The position numbers and the translations under genes were made by a program. From positions 62,001 through 126,000 of the forward strand of contig CAWBVG010000035.1 in NCBI GenBank assembly GCA_963792175.1: a DNA stretch of 64,000 nucleotides, read 5' to 3'. The notes under the pieces are model-generated. The model was given only the letters and a program-made list of their open reading frames with translations. It was not told the DNA's origin and searched no databases. The stretch comes from CAWBVG01 sp963792175. GTDB lineage: Bacteria > Acidobacteriota > Vicinamibacteria > Vicinamibacterales > CAVVIG01. The stretch's first letter is position 1. The number at the start of each line of letters is the position of its first letter. Shown one piece after another: positions 57,434 to 64,000 of this stretch.

Positions 57434-58270
57434 TTAGTCAGGTTTGATCGTCGGCGCGAGCAAACGCTGTTTGGCCTGGTTCGCCGCGTCGCTATTCGGA
57501 TAATTCTTGACGACGAACTCCCAGGCCTCGCGGGCGGCGCCGACGTTCTTCAGGTTCATCAGCGCGAGGCCCTTCTTGTAGTAGGCGTCGGGCACGACGT
57601 TGCCGGACGGGTAGGTGCGAATCGTCTTGTCGTACGCCTCCACCGCCTTGTCGTTCTTGCCGGCGTTGAGATACGAGTTGCCGATGTGCATCTGCGCGTC
57701 GTCGGCCTTGTCGGCTCGCGGATTGTCGCGGATGTAGGCCTCGAATCCCATGATGGCGAGATCGGTACTGGCCGGCCGTGTAGTCGGCCCACGCCGCGTT
57801 CCACGTTTTCTCCGGCGAGTCGCCGATCACGCCGGTCGGCGGCGCGGGGTTCCTCCGGCGGCGGGTGCCGCGGCCGCGCTGTCGGGTTCCATCGTCGACG
57901 GGCGGGTGGCCAGCTGCTGCATCGATTGCCGGAGCGAGTTCACTTCCTGGGTGAGCGACCCGACGCGCACGTTGTTGTCGTCGATCTTCTCGCGGATCAC
58001 GCGCACGTCATTGGTCAGGTTGTCGATGACCAGCTTGGAATCGGCGAATGCCTTGCGATTGACCTCGGTCTGCTGGTCGAGGCGCGTGTTGACGGCCTTC
58101 AGCGCCTCGGTCAGCGTGCCGAGCAGGGTCTGCAGCACCTGCGACTGCTCCTGGAGCATGCGCAGGTCGGCCATCAACTGCTGGTGCTCTTTGTTCGCGG
58201 CCGCCGCGGGCGACGCGGCGCAGGCCGCGAGCGCCAGGACGAGAATGCCGATGGAAAGTCGCTGTCTCAT
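57434..58270 (-). CDS. cpoB: Cell division coordinator CpoB/YbgF-like, two frame breaks
   Basis: About 278 residues. Signal/lipoprotein leader MRQRLSIGILVLALAACAAS, an N-terminal coiled coil for trimerisation (NKEHQQLMADLRMLQEQSQV; LTQEVNSLRQSMQQLATR), then TPR repeats (ADDAQMHIGNSYLNAGKNDK; PDAYYKKGLALMNLKNVGAA). The order pal-cpoB matches other diderms, where CpoB coordinates Tol-Pal with cell-wall synthesis. Frames must be joined near 57838 and 57768. ATG 58270 is chosen; GTG 58279 would overlap pal by 4 bp. Confidence 0.9.
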
Positions 58271-58275
58271 AACGC

Positions 58276-58851
58276 TCACTTCGCGGTGATGACGAAATGC
58301 GCGCGCCGGTTCTTGGCGAACGCCGATTCGTCGTGACCCGGGTCGAACGGGAATTCCTTGCCGTAGCTGACGATGCGCAGCCGATCGGCTGAAATGCCCT
58401 GCGCGACCAGGTAGGCGCGCGCCGCCACCGCTCGGCGCTCGCCCAATGCCAGATTGTACTCGGCGGTTCCACGTTCGTCGCAGTGGCCTTCGATGGTTAT
58501 GGCCCAGGCAGGATAGCGCTTGAGCACCGTCGCGTTCTCGTCGAGCACTTTCTGTCCGGCCGGGCTGACCTCGCTGCTGTCGAGCTCGTAGAACACCGGC
58601 TTCAGCGGCGAGTTCCGATTCAGATCGTCGAGCGACGCCGACGCAATCGCATCGTCGCGCACCGGCTCGGTCGGTACGCTGGTCGGTTCACGCACCGGCT
58701 CGGGCGGCGCGGGCGGCGTCGCCGGCGCTGTGGACGTCGGCGGGGGAGGAGCCGGACGCGCAACCGGCGGCGCTTTCTTGTGGCAAGCCACCGCGGCCGC
58801 CAGCGAAGCCGCCGTCAGGATCACTGCAATCCGTCGCACCATCATCATCAC
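58276..58851 (-). CDS. pal: Peptidoglycan-associated lipoprotein Pal
   Basis: 191 residues. Lipobox LAAAVACHKK, a Pro-rich spacer, then an OmpA-like domain with FYELDSSEVSPAGQKVLDEN, ITIEGHCDERGTAEYNLALG, ERRAVAARAYLVAQGI and RLRIVSYGKEFP. It is anchored in the outer membrane and binds peptidoglycan, forming the Tol-Pal envelope-constriction system with TolB upstream. Confidence 0.96.
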   Translation of the reverse strand: MMMMVRRIAVILTAASLAAAVACHKKAPPVARPAPPPPTSTAPATPPAPPEPVREPTSVPTEPVRDDAIASASLDDLNRNSPLKPVFYELDSSEVSPAGQKVLDENATVLKRYPAWAITIEGHCDERGTAEYNLALGERRAVAARAYLVAQGISADRLRIVSYGKEFPFDPGHDESAFAKNRRAHFVITAK

Positions 58852-58858
58852 TCCGTTG

Positions 58859-60241
58859 TCATTTGGCCGACCAGTCCGGGTGTTCGTTGTTGCCGGATCG
58901 CGTCAGCTGCTTGAGGTCCTTGCCGGTTCGGGCGATCGTGAAAATCTGCTTCTTGCCGGCGCGCGTCGACGTGAAGGCGATATGGCGCCCGTTGGGGGCG
59001 AACGCCGGGCTCTCGTTCGATCCCTCGCCAAACGTCAACTGACGCACTTCGCGCGTCGCCATGTCGATCACCTTGATGTCGTTGCCGGGCCCGGTGCGCG
59101 CGGTGTACGCGATTTCGTTGTAGGGCGCCGGCGACCAGGTCGGCTTGTCCGCATAGCTCTCGGACGTCGTGATGCGCTGCGCCTGCCCGACGCCGTCGGC
59201 GCCGATGACGTACACCTGCGGGTTGCCGGTGCGGTCGGAACTGAACGCGATCTGTGTGCCGGACGGCGACCAGGTCGGCGAGGTGTTGATGCTGGGATGG
59301 CTGGTCAGTTTTCTGAGGCCCGAGCCGTCGCGATTGATGACATACAGATTCGTGTAGCCATGGCCTTCGCGCGGCGAGGCGATGCACAGCTTGGTGCCGT
59401 CCGGTGACCACGCCGCCAGCCAGTTCTCGTCGTTTCCCCTGGTGACTTCCTCGCGTGTCGCCTGGAAGATGTTGGAGATCAGGATCTGCGGCGTGCCCTT
59501 GCCGTACGACGTGTAGGCAATGGACCGTCCGTCGGGCGACCATCGCGGAAACACGTTCAGCGTGCCGTTGACCGTGACGCGCGTCTGACGCTCCCCGTCG
59601 TAGTCGGCGATGTAGATTTCCTTCACATCGCGCTTCTGGACCGTGTTCTTCATGCGCTCGCCGTCGCGATCGGACGCGAAGGTCAGCCTGGTCTGCGCGA
59701 CGCCGTGAAGGGCGCGCTGCGACAGATGCAGGTCGTCTGACACCATGTGCGCATAACGACGGGGGTTCGCCGCGGCAGCACCCGTGTACTCCTTGCCGAA
59801 CGCCGACTGACGCGTCCGGGCGTTGAAGAGACGCACTTCGACTTTGATCCCGCCATCCACTTTTTGGACGGTCCCGATCACCAACCCGTCAGCGTTCAGC
59901 TCGCGCCAGCGATCGAACGGCACGTCGGCAAACGATGTCGCCTTCGGGATCGACGAGTAGACATCACGCGGGATGAACGCGAACTCGTGCTCGAAGTTGA
60001 GGTCGTCCCACAGCACCTGACCGAGAATCTTCGCGATCGCGACGGTTTCAGCGTCGGTGGAGAGCGCAATGAAATCGGGCACCGCGAGCCGAGGCGGTCC
60101 GCCGGCTTCCGAGCCGATGGTCGCACCGATTTCGCTCGGCTGCTGGGTCGTGGGGGGCGGCTGCGGCGGCGGTTGCTGCGCGCGCGGCCAACCCGCGAGC
60201 GTCGCCGCCGCCATGATTCCTGCGAGGATGCTGTGTTTCAT
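58859..60241 (-). CDS. tolB: Tol-Pal system protein TolB
   Basis: About 460 residues. Signal peptide MKHSILAGIMAAATLAGWPR, an N-terminal TolB domain (LAVPDFIALSTDAETVAIAK), then a six-bladed PD40 propeller: FPRWSPDGRSIAYTSYGKGT, LAAWSPDGTKLCIASPREGH, SPTWSPSGTQIAFSSDRTGN and ESPAFAPNGRHIAFTSTRAG. Periplasmic partner of Pal and TolA. ATG 60241 overlaps the upstream stop (ATGA). Intact frame. Confidence 0.96.
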   Translation of the reverse strand: MKHSILAGIMAAATLAGWPRAQQPPPQPPPTTQQPSEIGATIGSEAGGPPRLAVPDFIALSTDAETVAIAKILGQVLWDDLNFEHEFAFIPRDVYSSIPKATSFADVPFDRWRELNADGLVIGTVQKVDGGIKVEVRLFNARTRQSAFGKEYTGAAAANPRRYAHMVSDDLHLSQRALHGVAQTRLTFASDRDGERMKNTVQKRDVKEIYIADYDGERQTRVTVNGTLNVFPRWSPDGRSIAYTSYGKGTPQILISNIFQATREEVTRGNDENWLAAWSPDGTKLCIASPREGHGYTNLYVINRDGSGLRKLTSHPSINTSPTWSPSGTQIAFSSDRTGNPQVYVIGADGVGQAQRITTSESYADKPTWSPAPYNEIAYTARTGPGNDIKVIDMATREVRQLTFGEGSNESPAFAPNGRHIAFTSTRAGKKQIFTIARTGKDLKQLTRSGNNEHPDWSAK

Positions 60242-61026
60242 TTGTATTCGAAGCTCAGGTGAACGACGAGCGTCGGATTCGGATACTCGTTCGGCAGCGG
60301 TGGCAGCGATTTCGTCACCGCGACGGCGCGAAGCGCAGCCAGATCGAGCGGCGTCGAGCCGCTCGGTTTTTCGACGATGTAGTCCGTCAACCGGCCATCG
60401 CGCTGAATCGTGAACTTGACGAACGACATCCCGCGCGAGCCCTGGTTCTGATTCCACGCGCCGCGGATGCGATCGACCATCGTCGCAATGTAGCCGGGAC
60501 AGCAGAAGTCGCCGGTAATCTCGAGCGATGAGCCGGTGCCGGGCCCGCCTCCTGTCGACAGCCCGAAGCCCTGGCCCCGCACACCGGTTTCAGCGATGGA
60601 ATTGCCCGGCGTGACCTGCGCGCCGCGTGTCGGCGTCCGGCCGCGCGCCTCGGTCGGCGCCTGCTTCACTTCGGTTTTCGCGACCGGCTTCGCGGGCTTG
60701 GCCGCGCGAAGCGGTACCGTCATCTCCGGCTCTTTGACGGCCGGCGGACGAACCGCTTCCCGCTTCGGTGGCTCTGCCGGCGGTGTTTGCTGCTGGATCG
60801 GACGTCCGCCGATCGTGGTCATGCCGCCGTTGACCGGCCCGTCGCCTCCACCCGCGATGGAAATCGTCATGATCGTCCGCGGCGGCTCGGTGGTGGCGGC
60901 GCCCCAATGTGGCGCGACCGTCACCAGCGCCGCGACCGCGATGTGCGCCGCCACGGAGGCCACCAGCATCTTCTGCAGGCCGTCCGGTTCGCCCTGCCGA
61001 TCGCGCAAGACATCGGTGACGTCCAT
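60238..61026 (-). CDS. TolA/TonB-like energy transducer
   Basis: 262 residues. One N-terminal TM segment (MLVASVAAHIAVAALVTVAP) is followed by a Pro/Lys-rich stalk (PPAEPPKREAVRPPAVKEPE) and a C-terminal TonB-like domain (FVKFTIQRDGRLTDYIVEKP, ALRAVAVTKSLPPLPNEYPN). Its place between tolR and tolB says it acts as TolA, spanning the periplasm to pull on TolB-Pal. A lone Cys pair (GDFCCPGY) is unusual. Overlaps tolR by 1 bp. Confidence 0.9.
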   Translation of the reverse strand: MDVTDVLRDRQGEPDGLQKMLVASVAAHIAVAALVTVAPHWGAATTEPPRTIMTISIAGGGDGPVNGGMTTIGGRPIQQQTPPAEPPKREAVRPPAVKEPEMTVPLRAAKPAKPVAKTEVKQAPTEARGRTPTRGAQVTPGNSIAETGVRGQGFGLSTGGGPGTGSSLEITGDFCCPGYIATMVDRIRGAWNQNQGSRGMSFVKFTIQRDGRLTDYIVEKPSGSTPLDLAALRAVAVTKSLPPLPNEYPNPTLVVHLSFEYK

Positions 61027-61478
61027 CAGCGTTCTTCCGGCAGCTTGGAGATCATGCCGATTTTTTCGACCCCGGCGCCGCGGAGCCGGTCGAAGATGTC
61101 CATCAGTTCCTGGTAGCGCACCGATCCATCGCCTCGCAGGAACACTTCCTTCGAGGCGGCCCGCTCCATCTTCTGGCGCACGCGCTCTCCGAGGATCTCC
61201 GCGCGAATCGGCTCCTGGTCGAGATAGACGATGTGCGACTCCCGGTAGTTGACGGGAATGCTCACGAAAATGCGTTCGCCGGCGATCTGCGACGAGCGCC
61301 GGGCGACCGGCAGATTCACGTCGACGCCGCGCTGAATCATCGGCGCCGTGATCATGAAGATGATCAGGAGCACCAGCATCACGTCGACGAGCGGTACGAC
61401 GTTGATTTCAGCCAGCGAGCTGGCGATGCGTCGGCCGCGGCGCCCAGCACCGGCGTTGTTGGCTTGAACTTTCGGCAT
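61026..61478 (-). CDS. tolR: TolR/ExbD-type proton-channel subunit
   Basis: 150 residues. The single TM helix EINVVPLVDVMLVLLIIFMI contains the proton-conducting Asp, and the periplasmic part includes GVDVNLPVARRSSQIAGERI. It works with TolQ as the proton-motive-force motor for TolA. Four bases separate it from tolQ. Confidence 0.95.
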   Translation of the reverse strand: MPKVQANNAGAGRRGRRIASSLAEINVVPLVDVMLVLLIIFMITAPMIQRGVDVNLPVARRSSQIAGERIFVSIPVNYRESHIVYLDQEPIRAEILGERVRQKMERAASKEVFLRGDGSVRYQELMDIFDRLRGAGVEKIGMISKLPEER

Positions 61479-61481
61479 CCC

Positions 61482-62261
61482 CTACGTGAAGTTCCTTTCG
61501 GCGATGTTCAGAAACTCCATCGCGAAATCGTCCATCTCCGACGCGAACAGCTTCACGCGCTGTGACAGCAGGTTGTAGAAGTACACCGCCGGAATTGCCG
61601 CGAAGAGTCCCGCCCCGGTCGCGATCAGCGCGTCGGCGATGCCGGGCGCGACCACGGCGAGATTGGTCGATCCGGTCTGGCTGATGCGGTCGAAAGCAAT
61701 GATGATGCCCCACACCGTGCCGAACAGACCGACGAACGGCGCAATGCTGGCGGTCGTCGCCAGAAACGACACGCGCCGCTCGAGCTTGTTGATTTCCACG
61801 ACAGATGCGCGCATCAGGGCCCGGTCCACGGCCGTCAGGCTCTTCAGAGTAGGACGTCCGGCCGGCGGTCGCGGATTGGGTCCGTTGCTCGCGTCGGGTG
61901 CCGCCTGGCGCAGCTGCGCGGTCAGTTCGGCATACCCGGATTGAAAGAGGCCCACCAGCGGGCTGTCGCCGAGCGACCGGCAGACCGCCTGTACCTCGGA
62001 AAACTTGCTGCTGCGGCGAAAGACTTCCAGGAATTGCGCGGTATGTTTGTTGGCCGCGCGATACGTCCACAGCTTATAGAGGATGATGCCCCACGAAATG
62101 ATCGACAGCAGCAGGAGCAGGACCAGAACGCCTTGCGAGATGGGGTTGGATTCTCGGACGAGGCGGACGATTGATGTGCTCGACGTGGTCGAGCCTTCGG
62201 ACGCAGCCCCACCCTGCGCCTGCATGAGCAAGGCGATCAACGGGCTTCCAAGCGTGCGCAA
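61482..62261 (-). CDS. tolQ: TolQ/MotA-ExbB-type proton-channel protein
   Basis: 259 residues. TM1 GVLVLLLLLSIISWGIILYK, cytosolic loop with NKHTAQFLEVFRRSSKFSEV, TM2/TM3 FLATTASIAPFVGLFGTVWG and ATGAGLFAAIPAVYFYNLLS. The start TTG 62261 is decided by GGAGG on the minus strand (62268-62272), 6 bp upstream; an in-frame ATG at 62225 has no such site. First gene of the Tol-Pal operon. Confidence 0.95.
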   Translation of the reverse strand: MRTLGSPLIALLMQAQGGAASEGSTTSSTSIVRLVRESNPISQGVLVLLLLLSIISWGIILYKLWTYRAANKHTAQFLEVFRRSSKFSEVQAVCRSLGDSPLVGLFQSGYAELTAQLRQAAPDASNGPNPRPPAGRPTLKSLTAVDRALMRASVVEINKLERRVSFLATTASIAPFVGLFGTVWGIIIAFDRISQTGSTNLAVVAPGIADALIATGAGLFAAIPAVYFYNLLSQRVKLFASEMDDFAMEFLNIAERNFT

Positions 62262-62314
62262 AACGGGCCTCCGCGAGACTGCAGTGCGCCGCTGGGACAG
62301 CGCGAATGCAGAAC

Positions 62315-62342
62315 TGTATCATGTCGTAAAAACAGCTGTCAA
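62315..62342 (-). promoter_or_regulatory. Sigma-70-like promoter for the tol-pal operon
   Basis: On the minus strand, TTGACA (62342-62337) is separated by 16 bp from GATACA (62320-62315), about 54 bp before the tolQ start. The -35 is a perfect match; the -10 matches 3 of 6. Confidence 0.5.
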
Positions 62343-62377
62343 ACCTATGTTACGATTGGAGTTCTCTCGCTTTCCCC

Positions 62378-64000
62378 ATGCTTCGCTTCCTGCGCATCCA
62401 ACACCTGGCAGTCATTGACTCGGTTGAGGTCGAATTCGACCCGGGCCTGAACGTCCTCACGGGCGAGACGGGCGCCGGCAAGTCGATGCTCGTCGAAGCC
62501 GTGGGCCTGCTGCTCGGTGGGCGGGCGTCCGGGGACCTGGTTCGCACTGGCGAGGACGTCGCCGCCATCGAAGCGATCTTCGAGAACAGCGGGGAAGAGC
62601 TCCTGGTGCGCCGCGAGATCACCGCGCAAGGCCGGAGCCGCGCCTTCATCAACGGCGCCCTGGCCACGGCCGGAGCGTTGAAGGAACTGTCGTCGCGGCT
62701 CATCGAGCTGCACGGCCAGCACGAGCATCAGACGCTGCTCGATCCGTCCACGCACCTCGCGGTGCTCGACACGTTCGGTGCACTCGAACCGCTGCTGACC
62801 TCGACGGCTGCCGCCTTCGATGCCATGCAGGCGATCCAGGGCGAGCTCGCTCGCGTGCAGTCGGCGGCCAAGGATCGAGACGCGCGGACCGACCTCGTGA
62901 CCTTTCAGCTCGGGGAGCTCGATCGCGCCGCGCTCAAGGATCCGACCGAGGACGCGTCGCTGGCCGCGCTTCGCCAGATTCTCGCCAGCGCCGAACGCGT
63001 CGAGCGGCTCTGCGCCGAAAGCTATGCCTCGCTCTACGAGAGCGACGACGCGATTCTCGGCGGCGCTGGGCGGCGTCTGGCGGCGGGTGGGCGAGCTGTC
63101 AACGCTCGACCCGAAGTTTCAGCCATATCTGGACGCTCGCGACGGGATCAAATCGCAGCTCGAGGATCTGGCGGGGTTCCTCAGAAGCTATGCGGACGGC
63201 ATCGAAGCGTCACCGGCGCGCCTGCAGCAGGTGGAAGAGCGGCTCGCCTTGCTCGAACGTCTGAAGCGCAAGCACGGCCCGACCCTGGCTGACGTCGATC
63301 GCTCGCCGCGACGCGCTGCGCCGCGAGCTCGGCGATCTGGAGGGCGGCGACGATCGCCGCGTCGCGCTCGAGCGCGAGCTGGCCGCCGCGCGAGCACGCT
63401 ATCTCACGGCAGCTCAGAGTGTTTCGGCCGCGCGTCGTCGAGCGGCAGGGACGTTTGCGCGCGCGCTCGTCGAGCTGCTCCGCGACCTGGCCATGGAACA
63501 GACCCGGTTCGAGGTGCGATTGTCGGACGGGGCAGTCGCCGAGGCGCTCTGGACGGCCCGCGGTATCGACCAGGGCGAGTTTTTCCTGTCGCCGAATCCT
63601 GGAGAAGACCTGCGGCCGCTGGCGCGGATCGTCTCCGGCGGCGAGCTATCGCGCGTCATGCTCGCGATCAAGACGCTGACGGCGACGTCGCGGCACGGCT
63701 TCAGCGACGCCGGCGATCGCCCGCCGAGCGCGTCCGCGCCGGGGCTGATCTTCGACGAAGTGGACGCCGGAATCGGCGGCCGTGTCGCCGACGTCGTCGG
63801 ACGCAAGCTCCGCGCCCTCGGGTCCGCGTTCCAGGTGCTCTGCATCACGCACCTGCCGCAGATTGCCGCGTGCGCCGACACGCACTTTCAGATCGAGAAG
63901 CGGGTCGAGCGGGGCCGGACGAAGACGACGGTGAAACGCCTCGACGGCGACAGCCGGGTCGAAGAGCTGGCGCGGATGCTGGGCGGCGAAGCGATCACCG
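62378..64000 (+). CDS. recN: DNA repair protein RecN (3' end outside window), two frame breaks
   Basis: SMC-like ATPase. The start MLRFLRIQHLAVIDSVEVEF and Walker A LTGETGAGKSMLVEAVGLLL, with SRLIELHGQHEHQTLLDPST, are diagnostic of RecN. After a coiled-coil region the C-terminal ABC signature RIVSGGELSRVMLAIKTL and Walker B LIFDEVDAGIGGRVADVVG are present, then CITHLPQIAACADTHFQIEK. The frame changes near 63070 and again near 63296 (extra G, should read Asp-Val-Ile-Ala-Arg-Arg). About the last 10-20 residues lie beyond the window. RecN acts in double-strand-break repair. Confidence 0.95.

Overview
The window is a gene-dense, high-GC chromosome segment from a Gram-negative (diderm) bacterium. 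Gene content points to Acidobacteriota, most likely a Vicinamibacteria-type lineage. The clues are LPS-export genes (LptC/LptA-like, LptB), a complete Tol-Pal cluster, a TamB-like protein, a DACNV-domain sensor, a large BNR/sialidase-fold 'VPS10-like' protein and a subtilase ending in Ile-Ile-Trp-Gly-Asp repeats. The taxonomic call is inference from gene content; no rRNA is present.

Layout. 0-8 kb: end of a DEAD-box helicase, DACNV protein, TamB, lone receiver domain, GT-C glycosyltransferase. 8-19.6 kb: BNR-repeat secreted protein, APC permease, acylphosphatase, apt, subtilase, HD-GYP phosphodiesterase, tRNA-Arg(CCT), TPR membrane protein. 19.6-32 kb: agmatinase plus a deoxyhypusine-synthase-like enzyme (polyamines), a peptidase/propeller/barrel fusion, AmpG-like permease, mutS, tsaB-rimI, DUF465, psd-pssA. 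32-38 kb: an unusually large membrane histidine kinase, a membrane protein, a PQQ-propeller protein. 38-46.8 kb: guaA, dnaE, accA, a decayed GxxExxY gene between inverted repeats, recJ. 46.8-56.8 kb: the classical chain lptC/A-lptB-rpoN-hpf-hprK-rapZ-PTS EIIA/HPr-ptsI, then a cupin. This links envelope LPS export, sigma-54, ribosome hibernation and a regulatory phosphotransferase relay (HprK acts on HPr Ser; EI acts on HPr His). 57-62.3 kb: ssb and tolQ-tolR-tonB/tolA-tolB-pal-cpoB. 62.4 kb-end: recN, cut by the window edge.

Two window-wide properties matter to the reader. First, about 35 single-base reading-frame breaks interrupt otherwise conserved genes, including housekeeping genes (dnaE, accA, recJ, ptsI, guaA, recN, rimI). 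I read these as assembly or sequencing indels, not decay, and annotate such genes as single loci. Second, many short intergenic gaps are filled with tandem words of period 7, 8 or 9 bp. Each locus has its own word, and several are arranged as two inverted arms that start in the stop codon of one gene and reach the next. They resemble the heptanucleotide STRR repeats of cyanobacteria in architecture. This is the most unusual signal in the window.
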